From Nemophila menziesii (Eukaryota; Streptophyta; Magnoliopsida; Boraginales; Hydrophyllaceae): DNA of 64,000 nucleotides. Position 1 is the stretch's first letter, and each line of letters begins with the position of its first letter. Under the pieces are notes generated by a model. That model worked only from the letters and a program-made list of their open reading frames with translations. It made no database searches and was not told the DNA's origin. The DNA lies in the NCBI GenBank assembly GCA_029959085.1, contig JARWIR010000010.1, positions 38,370,731 to 38,434,730 on the forward strand. The letters run 5' to 3'. The position numbers were made by a program, and so were the translations under genes. Shown piece by piece: positions 22,055 through 33,849 of the stretch.

Positions 22055-22370
22055 CTAGTATTATGACTTCATTGGTTTTAAGTCAAAAATCCTAAGTTAG
22101 AATTACAATAGAGTATTATCTAATAGCTAGGTAGCAGTAGGTTCTATAATGTTGACATTAGTTTACCGTAATATAAGGTTAACTTTGTCACTAGTAGCAT
22201 GAGTGATTCGAACCACTGTGACCACTAATAGTATATTTGAATGAATACCAGTTGGATCACTCGTGGGATTGAAAAAATTGAGGAGTGCCTTCATTAAAGT
22301 CGGGTAATTATTTTGGGGATTGAGGCGTCCTAGTTCACTTGGAGTAATTTCTGAAATACGGGTTAGGGTA
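22055..22370. other. Distal upstream region of MYB
   Basis: No gene or clear repeat seen before the MITE starting at 22374. Confidence 0.4.
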
Positions 22371-22373
22371 TTA

Positions 22374-23240
22374 GACCATCTTCAGCAGATGCGTCAAATG
22401 AATAAAAATATTATATTATATTTTAATCAATTATAAAATGGGTCAATGACCCAAAAAATCAAAATAATATTATACTTGCCCCAAAGAATCATCCATTAAC
22501 TTACTATTATAAGATTACATGTTTACCCGTCAAGGACGATTCCCGTCAAGGACGATTCCCATCAAGGACGATTCCCGTCAAGGACGATTCCCATCAAGGA
22601 CGATTCCCGTTAAGGACGATTCCCGTCAAGGATGATTCCCATCAAGGAAAAAATTTAGTTAATGATGTTATTAGGAAGAAATTTTGTCATTGATGTTATT
22701 GGGCTGAAAATAATATTATTTTGATTTTTTGGGTCATTTTCCCTTATAAATAAAATTGTTTATAAATAAAAATACTTTATTTAATTATCAATATGAATAA
22801 ATATAAATACACAATGAAAATATTAAACATATAAATCTAAAATTTTTGAAAAAATTATATAAATTACGAAAGAAGAAAGTTGAAATTGAATCAATTTTTT
22901 TTAATATTTTTATATTATATTTATAATCAAATGTATATTTTTGTTACATTATTAAATTTTAAATTTAAATATTATATATAAGTAAAAGTAATTATTTTAT
23001 TTAAATGATATAATAATAAAATTATATATTATTATTACTATTATAAGTAGTATTTTTATTTATGTTATTATAAAAAAATTGAAAAATTAAATTATAAATA
23101 ATTAGTAGATATGAAGTATATTTATAGAGTAACTAAAATAGTAAAACTAGAAATTGATGCGTAATTTTATAAGTAACTATATTTTGATACGGTATAATGA
23201 AATATGGAGTATAAAAATAGACCATCTGCTGGAGATGGTC
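22374..23240. mobile_element. PIF/Harbinger-type MITE
   Basis: The ends are GACCATCTTCAGCAGATG and its complement CATCTGCTGGAGATGGTC. They are flanked by TTA on both sides (22371-22373 and 23241-23243), the target duplication of this superfamily. A second inverted pair lies inside (ATGACCCAAAAAATCAAAAT near 22447 and its complement near 22716), enclosing a 16-bp tandem array. It is 867 bp with no coding capacity. Confidence 0.82.
22526..22648 (+). repeat. 16-bp tandem repeat array
   Basis: About 7.7 copies of CCCGTCAAGGACGATT, with G/A variation at position 4 (CCCG/CCCA) alternating through most of the array. It sits in the loop between inner inverted repeats of the MITE. Confidence 0.9.
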
Positions 23241-23310
23241 TTATTTAGAGATTAGACAAGCGGTATAGAAATGCAAAGTGCATGACTTTTTTCTCGGATA
23301 CAAGTAGTAT

Positions 23311-23350
23311 ATACTAGGCTAGATTTTTTTTTCAAATACTAGGCTAGATT
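23311..23350 (-). repeat. Minimal poly(A) insertion with perfect 15-bp direct repeat
   Basis: ATACTAGGCTAGATT at 23311-23325 is repeated exactly at 23336-23350. The 10-nt spacer is T-rich and ends CAA, so on the minus strand it is TTG plus an A-run. Confidence 0.65.
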
Positions 23351-24184
23351 ATATCTTTGGTTAGCATCAGATTAATTTAGATTTTTATTAACTTTAGATT
23401 GTAACATACTAGAGTTCGATAAATTCGACCTTGGTTTTTGTTTATTAACCTATTCAGGTTCAAATAGTCGGGATGATACGAATTTGTTTGCATTAATTTT
23501 CTATAAAAACTTACTAACTGAAAATTAAACTTAAATATAGAAATTGATATTTTAAGTTTGAATATAAGTAATAATTATAACGACAATTATTACGTTCAAA
23601 TAGAAAATATAATTTTAAATCTTAACAAAATTTAAAATTCTAGTTCAAATACATATTACATAATTTACAAAATATTACAGAACATCACAAATTAAATATG
23701 AAGGTGTTGGTCGTTTGAGTGCTCAGGTTATGTCTCAACTTCAAACTAAGAGTTTTAGATCCTTTTATCAACCGGTTAGCTCAATATCTTGCATATACTT
23801 TCTAAAAGTTTAATCAAGGAGTAATATATTCAGAGGGTCGCCCTCAAATATAATTTTATCATCGGCTAAGGGGTTTAAATTTTTTTCATCACCGGCCTCA
23901 ACTATGCTTCTTTGGTATATAATGGAAGGGAATTAATCTCGGAATTCCCAATAAGTCAAATATACTTTGGATTAGCCAAACATAACAAGGTGGTAACGAA
24001 ACAGGGATGCCAAAGAAATATTTATTAAAGCTAATATTAAGGAGTACTTACAGGGGGTTGGCCACATCAATTGATCACTTCTAATTCAGAATCCTTTATA
24101 GATTGAAAGTTCTTAACATATTAGAAGAAGATTGCAATATTAGATATAAGAAGTTTAAATCGGAATATAACAAGAAGAATAAGA

Positions 24185-24221
<37 letters not shown>

Positions 24222-24249
24222 AATTAAGATAAGCTTACCAACCCTCTTC
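23351..24249. other. Unassigned sequence with (AT)n microsatellite
   Basis: No domain recognised. An (AT)n tract of about 27 bp lies at 24186-24212. Confidence 0.45.
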
Positions 24250-24540
24250 CTAAATCCCCGACGGTATCTATTGCGGATCAAATCGAGGTAGGAATATAGT
24301 CTCGCAACCAATTCTAAATACACATCAAGGCTTCAATAGTGTTTGGGTTTATGCAAATTCGAAAGCTATCGAGTACTCTAACCCCAGTATTAAAAGAGGT
24401 GACAATTGAGACCAGAACTATCAAGATGTCCGAAGCCATCAAAGACAGACGCTTAAAACTTTGGGATTTACCCTTCCACCATAACAAACGATCTTCCACA
24501 TCACCACCGATCTCTGTCTCCACGACTAGCTAGATATTTA
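24250..24540 (-). pseudogene. hAT transposase C-terminal dimerisation domain relic
   Basis: The minus strand reads LLWWKGKSQSFKRLSLMASD, then ILIVLVSIVTSFNTGVRVLD, SFRICINPNTIEALMCI, a stop, and NWLRDYI. This is the hAT dimerisation signature in plant BED-type (DAYSLEEPER/RICESLEEPER-like) transposases: LxWWK...P.LS.MA.DIL, then S.V.S...F..GGRVLD..R..L.P.T.EALIC..W. The stop before NWL and the missing N-terminal parts show a fragment. Confidence 0.8.
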
Positions 24541-24655
24541 TTTAACTAAATCTTACCAATAGCCAATGTGGTTGAATTACAGAAGGACTTGAATTGTGTC
24601 GCAATGGACGTGCATGTATCAAATAACGCGGCAGGAGCAACTGATGTCGAGGTAG

Positions 24656-24887
24656 GGGGTGTTTGTTTGCACTTAATGAGATCTAATCTGGTTCATTAAG
24701 ACACTGGATCAATAAGACTGTTTGTTATTACTGTCTAATTCAGATCTGAAAGGCTCTTAACGGGTCTGTTTTATTAAAATTTCAAACTAGGTCTGAATCA
24801 TTCAGACACTGCCTCTTAATAGAATAAGTCATATTCAGTTGTTCATTCAGCATTCATCACTTATTACTTAAAAAACAAACGACACCG
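24656..24887. mobile_element. MITE with TAG target duplication (family a)
   Basis: The left end GGGGTGTTTGTTTG and the right end AAACAAACGACACCG are imperfect complements, flanked by TAG at 24653-24655 and 24888-24890. A 3-bp duplication suggests PIF/Harbinger, though TAG is not its usual TTA. A related copy in the opposite orientation lies at about 28693-28918. Confidence 0.7.
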
Positions 24888-24890
24888 TAG

Positions 24891-25919
24891 TCGGGTTCAA
24901 TTATGATAACTACCTGGTTCACAACAGACTCGCAATTCCTATAAATGTGTTGTCTAACATCTTTAATTCTGTTTATCAACCCAATTGCATTAACGGTACA
25001 CTTGAGCAAACCAATATTCAAGATAAGGAAGCTTCTATTTTGGGTCTAATACAAAACAACAAGTTCATTTAATGATCTAATGGTCATAAATCCAGTGTCT
25101 TATATCATGAAAACAGGATAATGTTTTTGTGTTTAAAATGGGAACCCATTCTAGATCACGGTATCGGTTGAGGAAGTGCAAGGTTGCCAAGTCACTATTT
25201 CTTTGGCACAAAACAAACTTTTGACATTTCACTGTGATGATTAAATTGAAAAGTTTGTAACACTTAATTTTTTAGAAATAACATTCTAAGACTATTTGTA
25301 TGTCAGCTAATAATCCAATTTCCAACACAAAAAAAGTTGTGGCTAAAATTCATATTGTAGAAATATGATTGTGAAAATAAGAGTAGAAAAGTTTAAGTCA
25401 AATGTTTCAACATGAGATGCATTTTAAAAATGATATTGAAAGGGGTTCATGTTCACATAAATATTAGAAAGTAATCTGTCACGTCAAAACTTCTTTAGGC
25501 TAATTTGAAAAAGAATTTTTGCAAACATTCTCTTCCTTTTTGTGGATGACAAAATATGCACTAAGAAATCATGATCAAGATAAATACTGCAACAAATATG
25601 GTGTCTTTAATCGGCAGGAGTCCCCCTCACAGTGTGCATGAAGCAAAAGATAAGAAAAATATACTTTTTTATAAACGTTTTACAATAAGCACATTTATGG
25701 AGTCTTCATTAGGCATGACTCCCCCCCCCCCCCCCCCCCACTCACATAATGCATAGAATGATTTTACTTTTTATTCCTAATACGATTAACGTGAGTTCAT
25801 TTTCCCCATTTGTCTTCATAAAAAAGAGTTAGACATAGGTAAGAATATAACAAGCAAAGTGTAAGGAACCTATATAACTTATAAGCTGATCGATCATACG
25901 TATCTCACGTATAATAATT
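24891..25919. other. Unassigned sequence with a C19 tract
   Basis: No gene recognised. A run of 19 C lies at 25721-25739. Confidence 0.45.
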
Positions 25920-26360
25920 TATAATTGATCTTGTAGGAGTCTGGTGAAGTATCGGATGATTGGTTGGCAAAATCACCAAATTCTAGCACAATATCGTCTT
26001 TTTGGGTATGCTCTCTAATGAAGTGGTGCCTAATCTCTATGTGATTGGTTCTAGATATTGAATATAATTTTTGGTAAGGTTAATGGAGCTAGTGTTATCA
26101 CATCTAATGAGAATAGAATTATATGTAAGACCAAAATCCTCTAGGATTTGTTTCATCCAAATATTTAATCAACACAATTATCGGCATCAACATAATTGTC
26201 TTCCTCTGTGGATAGGACAATGCTAATTTGTTTTATAATAGACCATGAGACAATGGGAGTGACCTATGAATTGACGACTACCACTAGTACTTTTTCGATC
26301 TATCATACACCAATATTAATCAAAATCGGTGTAACCTACAAGCTCAAAACATGTAAGTTT
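25920..26360 (-). pseudogene. Ty1/copia RNase H relic
   Basis: The minus strand gives LVGYTDFD, IDRKSTSGSRQFIGH, WMKQILEDFGLTYNSILIRC and DNTSSINLTKNYIQYLEP, all in one frame with several stops. These match the end of copia pol (GYsDaD...DRKSTSG...WmkqqLeDfgl...CDNtSaInLsKNPvqH). The fragment ends where the LTR at 26368 begins, so that insertion probably cut the copia copy. Confidence 0.88.
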
Positions 26361-27151
26361 GGGATACTGATGTCTCCCTTTTTGTTCTAAATATTAGACC
26401 TTAGGAGACATCAGTTTAGGTGATTAATTGACTTGTTTGATAGACTTTTAAACTTATTTGATTATATTGCATTTTCTCCCCTTGGATTTGTATTATTTGC
26501 ATTTTAGAGCTCTTTTGTGTTAATTTGTTTGTTTTTAGTGTAAAGCTCTTAGGTCCATGGATTAGATGGAGCACCAAGACAAGGAGGAGAAACGGGAATT
26601 AAATTCATAGATCGAGTGTAAAAGTCAAAGGTGAGAAAAGTTGATCCGCAAAATTTATTAGATGGGAATGAAATCTGGAAGGCTGTTACAAATCACCTTT
26701 TTTGAGCCACTTAGCCACTGGTTCAGCCTTATAGTTGTGAATAAGGAAGTTGCGTCTCTGAGTCAGGAAGATTTTCCAAGTTGAACGAAGTGATTCCGAG
26801 TCCGGACGCAAAAGTTACAGCTGTTTAAGTAACAACTGCACACCTTATTAGAGTAGAGCCCAGTCCGTTTTTCCCATCATATATCAGCCTTAGACCTTAT
26901 TTTTAAACACACAACTCATATTACTGAATAAAAGAACGCAAGAGAGAAGTCAGAAGCAAAAACGAAAGAAGAAAACTGAAGCTGGAGAAGTCTATTTCTT
27001 CCACAATCAGTCAAAATCAATCATTTAATTATGTTACTCATTTCATTCTTGTAATTGAATATGACTATTTCATCTTTTATTTCAGTTTTTAATTACATTA
27101 TGAGCTAAAACACTAGTGCTTGAGAATCGCAATAAAAGGGATGAATCTTAA

Positions 27152-28101
27152 GGGTGTGGTAATGAGATCAGTAATGTAATGGCATTATTGATTTAAACAT
27201 GATTACTGTGATTGGTAAGTTGTAATCAACTCCGTAATATCATTCCTTCCGTAATCACATTACAATGAAAATGAGGATTTTCATTACATAGCTACTACCC
27301 ATGAATGACCCATTACAATCGTAATCGTAATGAATATTTTAATTATAAGACTAAAATAATTTATTAAACTTATTATATTACACATTTCTTATCATATCTT
27401 TTTTCCCAATAAATTAGATAGTAAAAATTAATATTATTACTTTTGGAAACTCAATTTTTTTAATTATATTCAAAAAACTACCTACATACAAAAATTGTAT
27501 ATATAATTACATAATATCTTTATATAAGTGTTATATTTGACCATAATTTACAGAAAATCATATTAATATTTTTATTATTTCTCACATACCCATCAATCGA
27601 AATCACTGTTCGTAACCCATGATAAATCATGAATCAACATATTCATATAAATATTAACATGAAATTTTAATTTAATTATTAAAATTTAACTTCTCTATAA
27701 CAATTAAACAAGTATCTAATCAATAACTAACTAATTGGATTCTAAATTACATCAATCGTACTACTGTTATACATTCTCAATAAAAGTTAAAATCAAAATG
27801 TATAAATCGAAGATTTATTAAAATATATATACAAATCATATATAAGTATTAAAATAATTTATTTTTCATATTTTATAATAATAAAATGATTACCTTATAT
27901 ATTTTTTTTTTTGGACAGGAAACAATTTGTTTACAATCTTATTTAATTAAACTAGTTATTAGCACAAAGTTGAAATCAACCAAGTCATTATATCCACATT
28001 CATATAGTATACCAAGCACTGTATAATAATTACAAATTTTATTACATTCCAAACCTCATTACATTCCTGTCTAAATCCATTGCAGCATACCAGTCACTAC
28101 C
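27152..28101. mobile_element. Harbinger-like MITE nested in LTR
   Basis: Comparison with the LTR at 14458 shows a 950-bp insertion. It begins GGGTGTGGTAATGAGATCAG and ends CATTGCAGCATACCAGTCAC plus TACC. TAA flanks both sides (27149-27151, 28102-28104). The ends are only partly complementary (GGGTGTGGTAATG against GGTAGTGACTGGTATG). It is very AT-rich and non-coding. Confidence 0.65.
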
Positions 28102-28273
28102 TAATTAGTTTATTCATGTTTCTGAATTTGGGATTTCTTTAATTTAAATTGAATTGAGTATTTTATATTGGCTGTTATTTTGTTGATTATTTACTAAATC
28201 TTTTTGGTACAACTAGAATTAGGTATTAGTATTCGGGCTATTCACTTTAAGTGGAAAAAGTGATCATCCGACC

Positions 28274-28300
28274 GGGGGGGGGGGGGGGGGGGGGGGGGGG
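28274..28300 (+). repeat. G27 homopolymer within the LTR
   Basis: Same position and flank (CATCCGACC) as the G19 tract at 15458-15476 in the sister LTR. Confidence 0.85.
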
Positions 28301-28692
28301 TTGGGTTCGAATGCAGAACTAGGTAATAACCGTGTAATGTTCGTCATTGACCGACAAGCTTGACTAATTACATAGCCAATGAGGTAAGACCTTCTCATCC
28401 GAATAGGCATATTCGGCTGATCGGTGTTTATAGCACTTTAGGATAGCTCCTAGGTCCACCCAACAAGGGGCTAGGAGATATTAGAATCCCGACTAGTATT
28501 AGAATACTGATTCTACCCTTAAACAGAAACGTAATTTGAATTGATTAGGCGGACCCCTTGCGAGACTCAAGTACACCTTCTCATTCTTGCGTCCACTCAT
28601 ATTACCACACATGCATACACATTATTTGATAAACACTGATATCTATGTTGTTAGCCATAAAGTATAGGTATGGCGCTAGGAGTCTAAGGTCT

Positions 28693-28918
28693 TGTGTGTG
28701 TTTTTACGTAATAAGTACTGAGTGATGAAAAACAACTAAATATGACTTATTATGTTAATAGACAGTGTGTGTCAGAATGAATCACATTTAGTTTGAAATC
28801 TTAATGATACGGACCAATTAAGAGTCATTTAGATGTGAATTAGTCAAAAAATCTTTTATTGATCCAGTGCATTAATGAATCAGATATAAAATCTCATTAA
28901 GTGCAAACAAACACCCTT
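28693..28918. mobile_element. MITE, family a, inverted copy
   Basis: The right end CTCATTAAGTGCAAACAAAC plus ACCC is the exact complement of the left end of the element at 24656. Internal blocks (TTATTGATCCAGTG...TTAATGAA) also match its complement. The left limit is approximate. Confidence 0.65.
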
Positions 28919-29289
28919 TAAGTTGTGTTTTAAAGTTCAACTACCATTCCCTATGTTTTCTTATGTTATACAATAATGAACCAAACATAAATTTTTTATT
29001 CCAAAAAATAATAAGGAAGATCACAAATTAAAATCAAATTATTAATCTGCAAATATGAATTCATATTTCAATTCTAAGAAGCACTCATGTTTTAATTTAT
29101 TCAACTAGTTATATTTATATTTATATCTTGTTCATAACATGTGTTATTTAGTTTTTTTTTTTAACTCGTATCATATAACATAAATTATTTTTTGTTTTAT
29201 TAAATGGGTTATTATATTTTTTATATGATATAATTGTTAAAAATCATGTTATATGATATAAATCTGAATATAAATGTAAATAGTTGAAT
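28919..29289. other. AT-rich intergenic sequence
   Basis: No gene recognised. Confidence 0.4.
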
Positions 29290-31190
29290 AAATTTAAGGG
29301 ACAACGCCCAGTTAATTACACAGAATGTGTAAGAATTCCTGATTAATTATAATTTCAACTTAATTCCTACTTAAACACAAAAATTTAGAAGATTACAAAA
29401 ATACTCATAGGTTTATTAATTAATTAATTTAATTATATATACCCTTTAATTCTTATATCTTCACTATTTATTATAATAATATTTATTTATTTTCTTTCAC
29501 CACCACCCCCACCACCATTCCCACCCCCACCACCACCACCATCAACCCACCACCATCCACTACCACCTACCTCCAAAACCACCCGAACATCCCCACCACC
29601 AATCACCACCAACTAATTCCATCACACGCGCCCGTCTGTAAATTTTTAAAAAGAAAATCATAACTAATTCTAAAAAAATCGTAAAAATAAAATATTTGCA
29701 TTTTTGGAGGAGACAAATTAATATTTACGTCTATGAATTTTTTTGATTATTTTTGAATTTATTTTTTCATTTTTTCATTTTTTATTTTTTTAATTTCGAT
29801 AATCCGTTTTATGTGTTCCTATAACACACAAAAACCAATTTTTCAAATTCCACAACACGCGCGCGTCCGTGATTTCTTTTTTTATAAAAAATCATAATTA
29901 AATACAAAAAAATCTGAAAAATTAAAGAATCGTATTTTTGACGGGCAAGTTCATATCTACATCAGAGATTTTTTTTGGTTTTTTTGATTTATTTTATTTT
30001 AAAATTTCGATATTCAGATTTATGTGTTCCTACAACACATAGAAATATATTTATGTATTCCTGTAACAAACAAATTAAATTATAATATCAATCTAAAGCA
30101 TTCTCTTCTTTAACAAATTCGTTTTTTCTCTTTATTAGTCACATATACAATATTTTTACTCGTTTGTAACTATCTTGATGTATTGACTTTTTGTCCAATC
30201 CTTTTTTGTTATATTTTGTGTTGTTGTATTACACGAAATAGTCATTTGTGTATTACAGTAACACACGAAAGAACCATACTACACGCTAAACTCTAAAATT
30301 GTATGTATAGGATACACATAGATCACATTGGAAGGGATGTAAGACAAACACAAGTGTGTAACTCGATTTGTGTGATGCTGCAAGTCGCAATAAACAATTT
30401 GTGTGATGCAGAAACACGTAACAATTAAAATTATGTGCTGATGCAACACATAGTTACGAAAGTGATGTGTTTAAGTAAGACACAAATGTTTAATTCGGAA
30501 TGGGCTTGACGGAAGAGAAAAGGTAAATTTGTGGGTTGCTGTAATACACAAATTTTTGTTTTATCAACACACAATATAACAAAAGATTGTTGTACAAAAA
30601 GATAATATATCAATATACTAAAAACAAGTAAAAATAGGATATATGCGATTAATAAAGAGAAAACAATAAATTTGTTAAAGAAGGTAATGTTTTAGATTGA
30701 TTATATGGTTTTGTGTGTTACATGAATATATTTTTATGTACAGCAGGAACATATAAAACGGAATATCAAAATAAAAAAATCAAAAAAAATAAAAAAAGTA
30801 AAAAAAAAATCGAAAAATTTTATACACGTAAATATAAATTTGATTAGTCCAATAATGCAATTTTTTTTTTTTAGAATTAATTATGCATATTTTAAAAATA
30901 AAAATCACGGACACGCGCTTGTGATAGAATTAGTTGTTGGTGATTGGTTTAGTTGAGAATTAATTTCTTTATCTTGTGAGTAAGTAGGAAGTCAAAACTT
31001 CCTTCCTTTTTTTTGGAATGAAAAGGGTAAATTTGTAGTTAATTGGGAATTAACCCATATAAAGGTAAAAATGTAAGCTAAATATACCGAAAATGATTAA
31101 TTAGGAATTAAATTATTAATTAGTGAATAAGTAGGAAGTAATTTGCTTTTTTTTTTTTGGGGGAATGGAACTTGTGGAATTGTAATTAAT
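29290..31190. mobile_element. Large foldback element with CCA-rich arms, copy 1
   Basis: The left part (about 29290-29960) and right part (about 30770-31190) are imperfect complements: AACTAATTCCATCACACGCG (about 29610) against CGCGCTTGTGATAGAATTAG (about 30910), CATAACTAATTCTAAAAAAA against its complement near 30870, and AATATTTACGTC near 29720 against its counterpart near 30825. The left arm carries a CCACCACCC-rich stretch (29496-29600) that the right arm has lost. A second CACACGCGCGTCCGTGATT block near 29853 shows internal duplication. No coding region recognised. Confidence 0.6.
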
Positions 31191-32099
31191 TAAAAAATAT
31201 CTCTATTTATATATCATACATATAACATAAACATCCTATTTTTTTTCTCCTTTTTTTGGACATATATAAATATAAATGCCCAAGATATACCTCAAGTTAG
31301 AATTAATTTTCTCTCACTTAAACTATTATTTTTTTGTCCATAAAGGACACAATACATTTCTTTTTATACATAAACTGAGTCGCTTTAAGTTATGAAAAGT
31401 CTTTCAGAATTCAAATTTTAAGTTAAAAAGCTTTCCCGAACTTAAATGTTGAGTTTTGAATTTTTTTTTTATAATTCATACTTTTTTTTAAAAAGATAAT
31501 ATCTTTTACGACAAGTGAATAATTAACCCAACATCTTATTTTCAGAACTTCAAATTGTTTTTTCCGTGTAAGAATATACAATTTTTTTCATAACAAATAA
31601 ATTAGAATTCATACAAAAACACTCGATTCTTACACGTCTAATAAATTATATATACCAAAGACATGGAAAATAAAACATGATTGGATTTTCTGGTTTGCTA
31701 CTGTTTATAGTATTTGAACAGTTTGACATATGAGAATGATCACATTTTATGACCCATCCGTTAGATTCCAACTAAAGGAAGAAAGAAAGAGTAGTCATTT
31801 AATCAGGTGCTTTTTAGATTGACTGATCAATGTAGCTATTTGTATTGTTACAGCCTTGTGTACACCAGATAAATCATTTTACTGGTTCTTTATGTATTAA
31901 TTGTTTCAGATTAAATGGTCTCAATCTTCCCTTTTAAGGGCTAAGTTTAGAATTGAACAGACGCAGAAAGCCTAATTATAGAACGCTTCATGCCGCCGTA
32001 CTAAACTATATCGAAAACCGCATAGAAAGACCTTGGCTAAAAAAGAACAAGCTAAAGTAATCATTTTGGAATACGATATATTCTTGTGAGTTTTTTTTT
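31191..32099. other. AT-rich intergenic sequence
   Basis: No gene or clear repeat seen. Confidence 0.4.
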
Positions 32100-33060
32100 T
32101 TCAAAATAAAAGTGTCGTACATTAAAATAAAAAAGAGCTATAAACCTATAAATATTAATTAAAAAACTAATTTCCTAAAAATATATTTTAATTAAATTAT
32201 TTATTAATATTATTTCTTAATAAATTACTTTTATATAATATTTTTAATAATTTTATTATTTATTTATTTAAATTTAATCACTCTATTACAACTTTCCACC
32301 ACACTTACTCCACCATCACCACCCACCAATCCCACCACCACCTATCGTTGCCACAACCACCACCACCACCTATCGCTGCCACAACCACCACCACCACCAC
32401 TCCACCACCATCATATTAGTACCACCACCACTACCACTACAACCTCACCCACTACCACAAGCACCACCACCACTTACTACTAATTTGATCACATGCACGC
32501 GCATCTGTAATTTTTTGTCATAAATAATTCTATAAAAAAATCAAAAGATAAAAAATTTACATTTTTTGATAAAGCAAATGAATATTTATGCCTATGATTT
32601 TTTTTGATATTTTCGCAGACACGAAATTCATTGTTTAAAAAAATAAATTTCATGTTTGCGGAAAAAAAATCACTGTTTCGAACGATAAATTTCATGTTTA
32701 GAACAATAAATATCATTTTTGCGAAAAAAAAAATCATAAATGTAAATATTAGTTTGCTTTATCTAAAAATGTAAACTTTTTATTTTTCTGATTTTTTTAG
32801 AATTAGTTATGACGATTTTAAAAAAAAAATCACGAACGCACCCGTGTGTGCTGGAATTAGTAGTAGTAGGTGGTGGTGGTTGTGGTGGATGTAGCGGGTG
32901 GTTAAGTACATGATGGTGGTGGTGGTGGTGGTGGTGGTAATGGAGGTGGAAGTGCATTATTATTTATTTAATATTAAAAATTAAATATTGTATTAAAAAT
33001 ATATTTAATAATAAGGATAGTAAAGGTATAAAAAGATATCAGGGATGTTTCCTATAAGTA
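32100..33060. mobile_element. Foldback element with CCA-rich arms, copy 2
   Basis: The left arm (about 32265-32610) has CCACCA repeats (32296-32475), then GATCACATGCACGCGC and CATAAATAATTCTATAAAAA. The right arm (about 32730-32960) has their complements: TAGAATTAGTTATGACG, CGCACCCGTGTGTGCTGG, then (GGT)n at 32868-32940. It belongs to the same family as copy 1 but is shorter, with a different centre containing repeated AAATTTCATGTTT. Histidine- or proline-rich frames across the CCA tracts are low-complexity, not genes. Confidence 0.65.
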
Positions 33061-33849
33061 ATTATTTCATTAGACATTTTTATAAATAAATTATTAAAAG
33101 TTACATTTGACAATTAGGTATTTTTATTAGGTTTCTTTTAGTGAATACCCAAAATAAAAATAGATAACTACCCAAATATCAAGAAAGCTAGGTTAGTAAT
33201 TAAAATATTACTTAATTAAATTAGTATTGGCAAAATATGAGATATGTCTCGCCTCTTTACATAATCTATTGTTCTATTAGATAATCTCCCAGTCCAACGA
33301 AACTCGGTATATAGGCTCTCAATAATTATCAGACTGATATCCTCTAAGATTGACAACATTCTCCACCCAGCTAAAGTGGTGGTGAGATAATAGCTCAGAT
33401 CATAGTTAAAGAATTAATTTTAATAGTGACGCGATCAAAAATCGACCGACTCGCATACAAGATTACAATTTTGACAATAAGACACTCTTCTAGAAAGACT
33501 GAACATGAGGCTACTTGGCATGTATTCTCGCAAATCACAACCCTCATAAATTTCACCTAGTACAACTTACTACTACCCTACGAGGTCTCATGGTTTTATC
33601 ATGATAATCTTGATAATGTCCGACAAAGTATGTGACTAAACAAACAAAACATAATCAATAGATATAGTAGTACCAAAATCACGTGCATGCTTAGTAGTAG
33701 GATTATTAGGTCCATACATAATATGCTCAAAGTAGTTAGATAACACAATTAAGAGACAATAAGTGATTGTTGGTGAGTATACTTATTTCACGTTGTCCAA
33801 TAGCCCAATAAAAGTAGGCTAGTTTTGGGATGACCTCATGTTTGGGTTA
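33061..33849. other. Unassigned sequence
   Basis: No gene or repeat family recognised. Confidence 0.35.

Larger units (their letters stand above)
26368..28610 (+). mobile_element. LTR of gypsy superfamily (second subtype), with nested MITE, 3' end missing
   Basis: Starts TGATGTCTCC with the 46-bp hairpin (26368-26413) and follows the LTR at 14458 closely: TGAGAATCGCAATAAAAGGG (about 27121), CATCCGACC plus G27, CTAGGAGATATTAGAATCCC (about 28471) and GAGACTCAAGTAC. A 950-bp MITE interrupts it at 27152-28101. It stops near CGTCCACTCATATTACC, about 0.2-0.3 kb before the expected end, and there is no CCGTACACTTGCGG block. The left flank is GATAC; no partner can be tested. Confidence 0.85.

Noticed and set aside
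22526..22648. CRISPR-like array
   Set aside because: 16-bp units are directly adjacent without unique spacers; it is a minisatellite in a plant MITE.
25721..25739. C19 tract as a functional element
   Set aside because: No homologous context elsewhere in the window; could be a sequencing or assembly length artefact as easily as a real tract.
32763..32957. Histidine-rich small protein
   Set aside because: It is the (GGT)n/(CCA)n tract in the arm of a foldback element; low complexity, no conserved sequence.
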